The translations under genes were made by a program, and so were the position numbers. The notes beneath the pieces were generated by a model. It was not told where the DNA came from, did not search any database, and saw only the letters and a program-made list of their open reading frames with translations. A DNA stretch of 64,000 nt from Oscillospiraceae bacterium (GTDB taxonomy: Bacteria; Bacillota; Clostridia; Oscillospirales; Oscillospiraceae), in NCBI GenBank assembly GCA_015068035.1, contig SVLI01000004.1, forward strand, positions 62,001 to 126,000. Reading direction: 5' to 3'. Shown here piece after piece: positions 33,051-41,348 of the stretch (position 1 is its first letter; the number at the start of each line of letters is the position of its first letter).

Positions 33051-34145
33051 TTACCCCTTCCAGAACTTCAGATTGTCCCAGAAAGCATCCCAATGGGTGC
33101 CAAGGTCGTCTCCCTTGTCATCGGCTTCTTTGTCCTCGCCCATCAGCTGGAAGAACACTTCCATGCCGATATGGCCGCCGATCAGATCGTCATTGCAGTC
33201 CGGGTCGTCCCCTTCCAGCCAGATTACCACCGTATATTTGTGGATATCGCCCGGCACGACGCCTTCCTGCATGCCCTCCGCCACCGTCCTGTCATCAACA
33301 AATTTGATGGGGATCACGCGGCTGAACTCAAAGCCCCTTCGTTGGTCAATGATCTCATACTGCCCTTCCGGATCCTTGGAAAACTTCGCCAGCGGTCTGC
33401 CGACATAACCGCGGCTGTTATCCCCCCGGGCGGGCAGAACCTCTTCCCGGCCGGTGGTCTTGTTTGGGGCGGCATAGAAGCACATCTCGCCGTCCTCGAA
33501 AATCATGACCCAGGCCGCCTCACCCATTCCCTTGCTTTCGGAATTGATGCTCACCTGCCAGTCGTATCCGACCGTAGACTTGCCCTCGTTCCGGCAATAG
33601 AACGTATACGCAAAGTAAGCGCCGTTGTGCTGGCCGTCGATTTCGTCCAAATCATTCGGCAAATGGCCGATGGAAATGCAGGGCACATTTTCTGCCGGAG
33701 TGCAAAACAGGTGGGTCACCGGATTGGCAAAGTCCCTCGTTTCGCTCAGAACAAAGCCTTCCTGGAACAAACCGTCGGACATATTGATGGTGAAGTGACC
33801 ACGCAGCTGCGTTACCGTAGAAAACAGGAACAAGGCCAGCAGCAACAGCAACAACGCCCCCAGCAAGACCCCAAGGCCCTTTCCGTGGAAGAACCACAGC
33901 AACCACGCCAACCAGCGGGATTTGTCAAAATACAAACCCATATTGGCCGCCGTCAGTTCAAAGTCCGACTTTTCCTTCAGCCCCTTGGCGCGCATCTCCT
34001 TGCGCAGGAGCTTCCGGCCGTTTTTGATGGCTTTCACCTGTTCCCGGGTCAATGCTTCGGAAGCGCGGGTTCTTTTAAATGGCCCCTTCTGCTCCCGTCC
34101 CACCGGGTTGGCGGCTTCAATAATATATTCTTCCAGCTTTCCCAT
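33051..34145 (-). CDS. Type II membrane protein with WLEGDDPDC motif (364 aa)
   Basis: The first 88 residues are basic and probably cytoplasmic, followed by one transmembrane helix (about 89-110, LLGALLLLLLALFLFSTV) and an extracellular beta-rich domain. The domain ends with VVIWLEGDDPDCNDDLIGGHIGMEVFF, the same WLEG-x-D-x-D-C motif as the 374-aa and 444-aa subunits. Unlike those, it has no SAWF-type cleavage pattern, so it probably stays in the membrane and could be the base or anchor of the assembly. The start is 3 bases after the stop of the HD-GYP/EAL-like gene, suggesting translational coupling. No named family is recognised. Confidence 0.72.
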   Translation of the reverse strand: MGKLEEYIIEAANPVGREQKGPFKRTRASEALTREQVKAIKNGRKLLRKEMRAKGLKEKSDFELTAANMGLYFDKSRWLAWLLWFFHGKGLGVLLGALLLLLLALFLFSTVTQLRGHFTINMSDGLFQEGFVLSETRDFANPVTHLFCTPAENVPCISIGHLPNDLDEIDGQHNGAYFAYTFYCRNEGKSTVGYDWQVSINSESKGMGEAAWVMIFEDGEMCFYAAPNKTTGREEVLPARGDNSRGYVGRPLAKFSKDPEGQYEIIDQRRGFEFSRVIPIKFVDDRTVAEGMQEGVVPGDIHKYTVVIWLEGDDPDCNDDLIGGHIGMEVFFQLMGEDKEADDKGDDLGTHWDAFWDNLKFWKG

Positions 34146-34148
34146 GGC

Positions 34149-35615
34149 TTACATCTCTCTTGCCAGAGAGTCCCGGATCAGTTCATCTTCACTGACCGGA
34201 ACGCCGGTCATGGTGCCGCTCATATACGCCACACCGCATGCTGCCAGCCAGCCCAGCGCATCATGCGTATCCGCACCGCAGCCGAGCAGCGTAAACCCTT
34301 CCTGCCGGAGCTGATTTATGGTGTTGGCCGTCTCCTGCTTCAAATGTAGCGCAGGATCCAGACGCAAATACAGGAAACCCATGGTCTTCAGCTTTTCCGC
34401 CGGCAATTTGGCGGGATCGTACCCGTCAACCACCAGACGAATACCGTTGCGCAGGTAACGCTCGATGATTTCCGTCTGACCCTTATTGGCCGCCAGAATC
34501 GTTTCCATAGGAATGGTCAGCAGCAAATTCTCCCGGGACACCGGCTGGTCCTTGAACATCTGATTAAACCGCTGCAGCTGGGTAGGCTGCAGATAAAACT
34601 CCGGCAGCATCTGCAGCAAAATCGCCCGGATCTTCAGCTTACAGTTTTCAATGCGTACCAGCGTATCCGCCGCTTCATATAAGAAGTAGAAGGAAATATC
34701 CGGCACCATCTCCTTGCGGTTGAACATGGCAGCCAGTTCCTGCGCCGTTTCCGTCTCACCGGGGCGCTCCGGAATGCCGCCGAACCACGGGAATGCCTCA
34801 TAAGCTACCACCGTGCCCTGCGCATCGCTGACCATGGGCCGATACTGCAGGCCCATAACCCGATCTTTCCGCCGTTCCACCAAAGGAATGGTCTTGGGCA
34901 GCGTCATAGTGTAGTGGATGTATTTATTGTATATTGCCCGGCATTTGGATCGTGCCTGTTTCAGGACGCTCACCAAATCCTCAGACCAGTATGCGCCGGC
35001 CTGTGCCGTCAACAGCTGATAGGCTTCATCAAAAGGATTCTCGGACTTGGTTTCCGAAGCCAGCCGATCCAGTTCCTTGGCCAGACCCACGATCTGGGCA
35101 ATGGGGCTGATGGCGTTTCCCATCCGGCCCGCCGGATATCCGCTGCCGTTCCAGCGCTCCATATGCTGCTCGCAGCTTTCGCGGATCATCAGCCAGGGGA
35201 TGTTCTTGGTGGGCAGTTCCACCAGTTCACCCCTACGCCGCTCCCTGGCCCGGACGCCCCGCTCCTGCAGGTTTGCCACCAACAAACGGCCGTCGGTGGT
35301 GTACTTCTTGTAAACCGCCTGTTCTTCCTCCGTAAAATCCTTCTGCCAAATTTGGTATTCTGGCGGAACCATCGCCTTGCCCAGCTGATGATACATGCCG
35401 CATTTATAAGCCAAATCTGCATATTCGCCCCGCATCCGGCTCTTACCCTCGCCGGTATCTGTCCCGAAGGTTCCGGCACAGGCCTGCACAAACAGAGCTT
35501 GGGTATAGGCTGCCACACGAACAGACTGCTGTCTTACCGCCGGCGCCAACCCCCGGAACGCTTCGTCCCAGGTCTCATATTCTTTTCGTTTCCAGTTATG
35601 TTCGTTACGTGCCAT
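34149..35615 (-). CDS. Degenerate HD-GYP plus degenerate EAL domain fusion
   Basis: The N-terminal part of this 488-residue soluble protein follows the HD-GYP pattern: YKCGMYHQLGK (HD becomes His76-Gln77), then HMERWNGSGYPAGRMG (151-166) and a PIAQIVGLAKELDRLAS helix. The C-terminal half (about 255-488) follows the EAL fold: VVAYEAFPWF (EAL becomes EAF, 273-275), IRLVVDGYDP for LDDFG, LYLRLDP for the K-x-D segment, and GVAYMSGTMTGVPV at the end. Several metal ligands of both phosphodiesterase types are missing, so it is more likely a cyclic-dinucleotide receptor or scaffold than an enzyme. It is the second gene of the surface locus. The ATG has AAAGGA upstream. Confidence 0.75.
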   Translation of the reverse strand: MARNEHNWKRKEYETWDEAFRGLAPAVRQQSVRVAAYTQALFVQACAGTFGTDTGEGKSRMRGEYADLAYKCGMYHQLGKAMVPPEYQIWQKDFTEEEQAVYKKYTTDGRLLVANLQERGVRARERRRGELVELPTKNIPWLMIRESCEQHMERWNGSGYPAGRMGNAISPIAQIVGLAKELDRLASETKSENPFDEAYQLLTAQAGAYWSEDLVSVLKQARSKCRAIYNKYIHYTMTLPKTIPLVERRKDRVMGLQYRPMVSDAQGTVVAYEAFPWFGGIPERPGETETAQELAAMFNRKEMVPDISFYFLYEAADTLVRIENCKLKIRAILLQMLPEFYLQPTQLQRFNQMFKDQPVSRENLLLTIPMETILAANKGQTEIIERYLRNGIRLVVDGYDPAKLPAEKLKTMGFLYLRLDPALHLKQETANTINQLRQEGFTLLGCGADTHDALGWLAACGVAYMSGTMTGVPVSEDELIRDSLAREM

Positions 35616-35677
35616 AGTTTTCCTTTCCCCGGCTGCCCGCCATAACGACCCGGCACCGGCTGAGGGCAGAACCCTTC

Positions 35678-36640
35678 TTAGAAGGTATCATCGTCAATAT
35701 CGTAATCCACAAGAGGGGTATCATCCCGCTGGGTCTTCCCCTTCTTAAACACATATGCCCCAATCAACATCAGCAGAAGCACATTTACTGCAATGCTGAC
35801 ACAGGCAACCACCGGCCAGACCCGGTGCTTGGGAATGTTGCAAAACTCATCGGTGGGCGGCACTTCCACAGGGACTTCCTGAACGACCACCTCCGGAGCC
35901 TCCCGCTGTGCATCCATATCTTTCATCTGGTTCAGCACCGTCAAAATCTGCTGGGTTGCTGCATCCACGACAGCCTGATCGCCGCCGGTAAGCGCTTCGC
36001 GCCCCTGCTGCACAGCCGCAGACAGTGTCACCCACAATCCACTATAAGCATCCGTCTCGGAAAACTCCTCCACCGCCAGCAGTGCCCGGTTCAACTCGGA
36101 AAAATCAACCTTGACCAGACTTCCCACAGCTTCTTTTAATTTTTTCAGCGCCTCATCCGCCATAATCTGATTTTGATACGTCAAAGCCAGCTCCGCCTCG
36201 GCAATGGCTGCATCTACCTGCGCCCAGGATTCCGTAGTGTAGTCTAATCGGTTCAACCCGTTGACCAAACCGAGCTGCTGCTTCAGGGCGCTGTCATCCA
36301 GAGTGCTACCGCCAAAATTGGAAGGCCGCTCGGTGGAAATCAGCGAGCTGTGCATATAGGCTTCCTCACCCCGATACAGAACTCTGCTCCAGCCGTTGCT
36401 GCCCACGCCGATCCGGCGGATGGCTTCTCCGTAATTCAGTACAGCAATGATTTCATACTCTACGCCGGGACCTTTCCGGACATTGACCATGCCGGTTGCA
36501 TAAACGATCTCATCGGCCTCGTCAAAAACCACGCCTTCGGGTAATTCTTCATCTTCATATGTCGCCATAACAGGCAGAGCCATCGCCATCAAAAGGACAA
36601 CAGCCAAACCCCATATGGATAACCTTTTCAGTATGTTCAA
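35678..36640 (-). CDS. SH3b-domain membrane protein, first gene of the surface locus
   Basis: A TTG start at 36640 with AAGGAGG 8 bases upstream gives 320 residues. A signal peptide (1-26) is followed by a bacterial SH3 domain (about 46-105; GMVNVRKGPGVEYEIIAVL, GWSRVLYRGEEAYMHSSLI), then a helical FIVAR-like region (about 113-245), a Val/Pro-rich linker, a transmembrane helix (about 275-297) and an acidic cytoplasmic tail. SH3b domains often bind peptidoglycan or peptide, so the protein may sense or contact the wall and link it to the cytoplasm. Its first position fits a structural or sensory base component. The function is not known. Confidence 0.8.
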   Translation of the reverse strand: MNILKRLSIWGLAVVLLMAMALPVMATYEDEELPEGVVFDEADEIVYATGMVNVRKGPGVEYEIIAVLNYGEAIRRIGVGSNGWSRVLYRGEEAYMHSSLISTERPSNFGGSTLDDSALKQQLGLVNGLNRLDYTTESWAQVDAAIAEAELALTYQNQIMADEALKKLKEAVGSLVKVDFSELNRALLAVEEFSETDAYSGLWVTLSAAVQQGREALTGGDQAVVDAATQQILTVLNQMKDMDAQREAPEVVVQEVPVEVPPTDEFCNIPKHRVWPVVACVSIAVNVLLLMLIGAYVFKKGKTQRDDTPLVDYDIDDDTF

Positions 36641-37070
36641 TGTGACATCCTCCTTGCTATCTTCTTCCCGAAGACACTGTGCGAAACCACACTTTCAAAA
36701 CGACATACTTCACCAAAATAATTTTGCACATACCATTACAGCATAGTACCACATTAATTTAAAGAATGCAATCATTTTTCTTCAATATTGTATCCAAGTT
36801 TTGGAAACGTCCTTGCGTGCAACAGGCCACTCTCACTTCTCGAATGCAGAATCCTGGCTTTCGTTTTTTCAAACACCTTTGAATGCCATTTATATATCTG
36901 CAGAAATCATCCATCCGGCAGCTGATTTTGGGTTCCCAGCCGGGAAATCCAGCATAAGGGACGGTGTCTTTCGTATTCATTTTCTGCTCATCATAGGCTG
37001 CAACAAGCGTTCGAGAACAACAAGTTCCTGCCCTTCCCTATTTTCTGTGCACATTACGTAAGATATTGAC
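36641..37070. other. Intergenic boundary upstream of the surface locus
   Basis: This stretch of about 430 bases separates the minus-strand locus from the plus-strand redox/glycosidase genes. It contains an imperfect direct repeat (36969-37021) matched at 2642-2693. A 73-codon minus-strand open frame (36759-36980) has no ribosome binding site or recognised family and is probably not a gene. The operon promoter should lie in the AT-rich part near 36700-36780; no clean minus-strand -35/-10 pair could be singled out. Confidence 0.5.
36969..37021 (+). repeat. Imperfect direct repeat, right copy
   Basis: Matches 2642-2693 in the same orientation, sharing CTCATC, TGCAACAAGCG and GAACAAC blocks with substitutions between. 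It lies about 330 bases upstream of the first gene of the surface locus. Confidence 0.6.
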
Positions 37071-37099
37071 TTGTGTTCATGAAAAAAAGCTGGTATAAT
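37071..37099 (+). promoter_or_regulatory. Sigma-A-type promoter with extended -10
   Basis: TTGTGT (37071-37076), a 17-base spacer, and TATAAT (37094-37099) preceded by TGG. It lies about 65 bases before the glycosidase fusion gene. Confidence 0.7.
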
Positions 37100-37163
37100 C
37101 ATCCTAACTATACGCACTGCTGACGAGAGCAGGTAAACTGAAATAAAATCAGGAGGTACATTT

Positions 37164-39551
37164 ATGCAGTTCGCAGTCATCGGCGCAGCCGGAAAAGCCG
37201 GCCGCCTCATCACCGCGGAAGCCATCAGCCGTGGCCATGAAGTCACCGCAATCATCCGTCCCGGCAGCGAGGATCGCGCCCCCGCCGGCGCAAAGATTCT
37301 GGCGAAAAGTCTGTTTGACCTCACGGCAGCGGATCTGGAAGGCTTTGAGGCCGTGGTCAGCGCATTCGGCACGCCTTTCGATCAGCCCGAGCGTGTAAAG
37401 GAACACGTTTTGGCGGCAAAGCACCTCATCTCTGTTTTCAAAGATCTGCCGAAGACCCGCATCATCTTCATCGGCGGAGCCGGCAGCCTCTACACGGATG
37501 AGAGCCAGACCTCCACGATTCTCGACGGCATGCCCGAGTTCCTGAAAAACGGCGTTCCCGGCGCAGCCAAGGAGGCGCTTGAGCTCTTCCGCGAGAGCAA
37601 CGTCAACTGGAGCTTCTTCAGCCCCGCGTACACCTTTGATTCCAAGGGCGCGCGCAGCGGAAGCTATACCCTCGGCGGCGATGTGAAGATCCTCAACCGC
37701 GTTGGCAAGAGCTACATTTCCTATGCCGATGCCGCCATCGCGCTCGTGGACGAGGCCGAGACCGGCGCGCACACCGGCAAGCGCTTTACCGCCGTTTCCG
37801 GCGATCCCTACTTCCGCGATATGGAGCAGTATTTCAACATTGAGCGCTATATGTTCTCCCGCGCGGGCTGCTGGCTTGGCCTGAAGATTGACGATCCGCG
37901 TTACGGCAAGGGCGCGCTCACGCTCTCCACCAGCCGCGGCATGCGCACGCACAGACGGCCCGACGGCGTGGATCTTTTCCGCATCTATCCCACCTATGAG
38001 GGCAAGCGAGTTCCCTTCGCTGTACATCAGATGTGCGCTTCCGAACTGACGCTGCACACCCTGTGGGGCGATGTGCGCTTCACCTGGGCGGATCAGAAGA
38101 AGCTGATGGCCGAGGGCGACGTTGGCATGGGCCTGCTCTGGACGCGTGACGGCACCCCCTATGAGTGCGTGAAGCCCCGCAAGGACAACGGTTGGGAGGT
38201 TCCCGTCCGCGCTGCAAATCCCCTCTGCTTCAAAGGACTGGAGGGCTCCACTTTCCGCTTTAAGGACACCTATGACTGGTACAAGCTCAGCAGCGGTGAG
38301 ATCCACGGATACACCGAGCCCGGCCCGGACGGCCGCTTCACCATGGTCTGCGAGGAGTTTGACTACCCCGGCAAGATCTGGGACAGCTATCCGACCTATG
38401 CCGAGGGCAAAGCCTCCATGCAGGCGGACTTTGACGATTACCTCTCCAAATTCCCGAAATTCATCGAGCCCTACGCTGCCAAGCGTGAGGACACGGCTTA
38501 CGTCCTGTGGACGCACCTTGTTGCGCCGACGCAGGCAACGCCGAAGTGGATGATCATGATGTTCCCCACCGAGATGGCAACCCAGTGGCAGCTCGTGCAG
38601 AACGCCGTTGTGATGCAGGACAACATCGAGCTCGCGCGCGACCTTCTCCTTGCTCCGCTGGAGCGCCAGGGCGAGGACGGCCAGCTTGCCGATGCTTACG
38701 ACGAAGCCTTCATCTCCACCGGAAGCATCAAGCCCCCGGTTTACGGCTGGGCGCTGAAGAACATCCTTGCGCATCACGACCTGACCAAGGAGTGGTCCCG
38801 CGAGGATCTGGAGCGTCTCTACGTGGGCGCCGGAAAGTGGGCCGACTGGTTCATGGAGTACCGTGACGATGACGGCGATGGTCTGCCCGGCTTCGAGGGT
38901 GGCAATGAAAACGGCTTCGACGAGGTCACGACTTATTTTGACACCGTGAGCATGGCCACGCCCGACCTCTGCGCCTATCAGGTTCTGAACTTTGAAGCGC
39001 AGGGCGATCTTGCCAAGCTCATGGGCAAGCTGCAGGAGGAAGTCGACGCCTGGTACAACAAGGCCAAGACCCTGCTCGACAAGATGATCGAAAAGATGTG
39101 GGACGGTGAGCACTTTGTGGCACTCAAGCAGTACACGCATGAGCCCGTGTTCACCGGCTCCAACCTGCATTACCTGCCCATCATGCTCGGCAACCGTCTC
39201 CCGGCGGAGATCGTGGACAAGATGTGCGCCGATCTGCTCGTTGAGGGCAAGCTGCTGAGCGACTACGGCCTCACCTCCGACTATATTGACAGCGATATCT
39301 ATGAGATCACAGGCGTGAAGATGGGCTGCGGCCCCATCTCGCCTCCGGGCCAGCTCTTCATCCTCACCGGTCTCTGGGAGGCCGGCAAGAAGGACGAGGC
39401 CAAGATGATCTTCGACCGCTATGCCAACCGGCTTATGAACGGCGGCTTCTGCCACTTCATCGACCCGCTGTACGGCGACGGTTCCCGCTTCTGGGGCACC
39501 TGGTGCCGCGTGGTCTTCACTGTTATCGCAAGAATGATCTCGGAGGGTTAA
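37164..39551 (+). CDS. NAD(P)-binding (NmrA/SDR-like) domain fused to GH63-like glycoside hydrolase
   Basis: The ATG at 37164 has AGGAGG 7 bases upstream. Residues 1 to about 212 form a Rossmann domain with GAAGKAG at the start and IIFIGGAGSLY, as in NmrA-like atypical short-chain dehydrogenases. A beta-rich segment (about 215-415) and an (alpha/alpha)6-type domain follow. The latter has YRDDDGDGLPGFEGGNENGFDEV, the acid-rich motif of GH63-like enzymes, MGCGPISPPGQLFILTGLWEAG, and DGSRFWGTWCR near the end. Open sequence, codon use and lack of a stop support one 795-residue polypeptide. It is cytoplasmic, with no signal peptide. An FAD oxidoreductase follows 6 bases later. The substrate may be a sugar conjugate cleaved with redox help; this is inference. 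Confidence 0.8.
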   Translation: MQFAVIGAAGKAGRLITAEAISRGHEVTAIIRPGSEDRAPAGAKILAKSLFDLTAADLEGFEAVVSAFGTPFDQPERVKEHVLAAKHLISVFKDLPKTRIIFIGGAGSLYTDESQTSTILDGMPEFLKNGVPGAAKEALELFRESNVNWSFFSPAYTFDSKGARSGSYTLGGDVKILNRVGKSYISYADAAIALVDEAETGAHTGKRFTAVSGDPYFRDMEQYFNIERYMFSRAGCWLGLKIDDPRYGKGALTLSTSRGMRTHRRPDGVDLFRIYPTYEGKRVPFAVHQMCASELTLHTLWGDVRFTWADQKKLMAEGDVGMGLLWTRDGTPYECVKPRKDNGWEVPVRAANPLCFKGLEGSTFRFKDTYDWYKLSSGEIHGYTEPGPDGRFTMVCEEFDYPGKIWDSYPTYAEGKASMQADFDDYLSKFPKFIEPYAAKREDTAYVLWTHLVAPTQATPKWMIMMFPTEMATQWQLVQNAVVMQDNIELARDLLLAPLERQGEDGQLADAYDEAFISTGSIKPPVYGWALKNILAHHDLTKEWSREDLERLYVGAGKWADWFMEYRDDDGDGLPGFEGGNENGFDEVTTYFDTVSMATPDLCAYQVLNFEAQGDLAKLMGKLQEEVDAWYNKAKTLLDKMIEKMWDGEHFVALKQYTHEPVFTGSNLHYLPIMLGNRLPAEIVDKMCADLLVEGKLLSDYGLTSDYIDSDIYEITGVKMGCGPISPPGQLFILTGLWEAGKKDEAKMIFDRYANRLMNGGFCHFIDPLYGDGSRFWGTWCRVVFTVIARMISEG

Positions 39552-39557
39552 ACATTA

Positions 39558-41006
39558 ATGGAATACGGACCTCACGTACACAACACTTATGACATGCCCC
39601 ACGACGCAGAAATCGTGCGTCGCGGCCTGAAAGAATCCAAAACCGTCACCGAGCAGCCGCGGGAAATTCCCGTGATCCGCGAAGTGGATGTGGTCGTGGT
39701 CGGCGGTGGCCCCGGCGGATGCGCCGCGGCCGTTACCGCTGCCAGAAACGGTGCGAAAACCGTTCTGCTCGAGCGCTACGGTCACCTCGGCGGCATGGCC
39801 ACCGGCGGTCTTGTGAACATCATCCCGAACCTTGCGGACATCTACGGCAATCAGGGCATCGGCGGCTTCTGCCAGGAATTCATTGACCGCGTCAAGGCGC
39901 GCAACGGGGCGGATTATCCGCCCCGCGAGAGCTGGGGACAGCCGGACGCTGCGGAGGTTGAGAAATACACCAAGGCCAATATGCGCCATTTCTACATCCG
40001 CGACAACGGCAAGGGCGAGCAAATCGTGCTTTACTCCGCCGTTATCGATCCGGAGATCGGCAAGGACGAACTGGCCATCATGGCAGAAGAAGCGGGCGCA
40101 GAAGTTCTGCTCCACACCTGGGTGGTTGCGCCCATTCTGGACGGCAACCGCGTCATCGGCGTGCTGGTGGAGAACAAGGCGGGACGGCAGGCGCTGCTTG
40201 CCAAGGTTGTCATTGACGCCAGTGGTGACGGTGACCTCCTCCGCGAGCTCCCCACGGAGACCGTGGACTATCTGCGTCCCGGCTCCCGCATCGCGCAGTT
40301 CGGCTGGGTCTATTGGATGTGCGGCGTGGATCTGGAGAAATACGACGCGTTTATTACCAACGAGCCGGAGGCTTATAACGAGGTTTGCGATAAGATCCGC
40401 AGCGAGGGCGGCAACCCCGGCTTCTTCCGCGGACTGCTGAGCAATCAGAAGGGTGTTGTCTGGAGTCACCGCCTGATCGGTTCTCTGCACCAGACGGAGC
40501 CGGAGGAAATGAGCTATATCGACAGCATGGGCCGCCACGCGGCGGTCAAGCGCTGGGAACTGCTCAAGCAGTATATGCCCGGCTTTGAAGAGAGCTTCAT
40601 CATGCTCTCCGCGCCCCAGCTCGGCACCTGCGGCGGCAAGCGCATCGTGGGCGAGTATTACCTCGTTGAGGAAGACATGGAGCGCGACGATCCCTTTGAG
40701 GACACCATCGCCATCTTCCCTGACAACGACCGCGGCGCGCGTTCGCTGGTGCATCCGCGTTCCTTCGTGCCCTACCGCTCTCTCGTGCCGAAGGATGTGG
40801 ACGGACTGCTGGTCGGCTGCAGAGCCTTCTCGGCGGATCATGAGTTCAGCGAATTCTTCAACCTCATCCCCCACTGCATGTGCTTTGGACAGGCGGCCGG
40901 TGCGGCCGCAGCCATCGCGCTGAAGAATGGAATCGAAGTTCGCGATGTTCCCTATGCAGAGCTCAAGGCGCTTCTGCTTGAGGGTGGCGCGATCCTTCCC
41001 GAATAA
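39558..41006 (+). CDS. FAD-dependent oxidoreductase (FAD_oxidored family)
   Basis: The 482-residue protein has an N-terminal extension of about 38 residues and then the dinucleotide-binding motif VVVVGGGPGGCAAAVTAARNG followed by VLLERYGHLGGMATGGLV, typical of the PF12831 family whose members oxidise diverse small molecules. VIDASGDGDLLREL matches the conserved D-A-S-G-D-G-D segment, and the C-terminal AFSADHEFSEFF...GQAAGAAAAIAL matches the FAD-binding end. It is co-transcribed with the NAD-binding/glycosidase fusion (6-base gap, GGAGG site), suggesting a joint pathway on one glycosylated or hydroxylated substrate. The substrate cannot be told. A terminator follows. Confidence 0.88.
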   Translation: MEYGPHVHNTYDMPHDAEIVRRGLKESKTVTEQPREIPVIREVDVVVVGGGPGGCAAAVTAARNGAKTVLLERYGHLGGMATGGLVNIIPNLADIYGNQGIGGFCQEFIDRVKARNGADYPPRESWGQPDAAEVEKYTKANMRHFYIRDNGKGEQIVLYSAVIDPEIGKDELAIMAEEAGAEVLLHTWVVAPILDGNRVIGVLVENKAGRQALLAKVVIDASGDGDLLRELPTETVDYLRPGSRIAQFGWVYWMCGVDLEKYDAFITNEPEAYNEVCDKIRSEGGNPGFFRGLLSNQKGVVWSHRLIGSLHQTEPEEMSYIDSMGRHAAVKRWELLKQYMPGFEESFIMLSAPQLGTCGGKRIVGEYYLVEEDMERDDPFEDTIAIFPDNDRGARSLVHPRSFVPYRSLVPKDVDGLLVGCRAFSADHEFSEFFNLIPHCMCFGQAAGAAAAIALKNGIEVRDVPYAELKALLLEGGAILPE

Positions 41007-41019
41007 GCAAAACGGAACA

Positions 41020-41055
41020 CGCCCGGCGTCAGATGAAGACGTCGGGCGTCTTTTT
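41020..41055 (+). terminator. Rho-independent terminator after the FAD oxidoreductase
   Basis: An 11-base GC-rich stem (41020-41030 with 41038-41048, one G-T pair) and TTTTT after a further C. The following 150 bases (41056-41204) hold nothing recognisable. Confidence 0.88.
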
Positions 41056-41204
41056 GCTTTCCGGTAATTTCACGATAACCTTCGTCTTCCGTTTTCCGGC
41101 CATTTTCCGGACGGAACCAAGACGCTGTTTAACGAAACGGTTATACCTTGCACAGTAGCCATAAGTGCGCTGCATACAATCGGATAAAATGTGAAAAATT
41201 GTCC

Positions 41205-41233
41205 TTGATTCGTCATATTTCGTATGCTATACT
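41205..41233 (+). promoter_or_regulatory. Sigma-A-type promoter for the methyl-branch operon
   Basis: TTGATT (41205-41210), a 17-base spacer and TATACT (41228-41233) with an extended TGC. It lies 116 bases before the TTG start of the RnfC2/MetV fusion. Confidence 0.75.
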
Positions 41234-41348
41234 AAGTTGAATCGGATTGAGAACTGATGGGGTTTGTGTTCTCCCTCCCTACCCGAAAGCATGGAGGAAA
41301 AGCACAAATCGAAAAAATGATCAATTCAAGAACAAGGAAGGTGGGACA

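Noticed and set aside
36759-36980. Small minus-strand gene (73 codons) upstream of the surface locus
   Set aside because: No ribosome binding site and no recognised family, and it overlaps the direct repeat.
37061-37099. TTGACT at 37066-37071 as the -35 of the glycosidase promoter
   Set aside because: The spacing to TATAAT is 22 bases, too long; TTGTGT at 37071 with 17 bases and an extended -10 is better.
37149-39455. 768-codon minus-strand open frame opposite the glycosidase fusion, and a 731-codon one at 53843-56038
   Set aside because: Both are mirror images of GC-rich coding genes with clear motifs on the plus strand.
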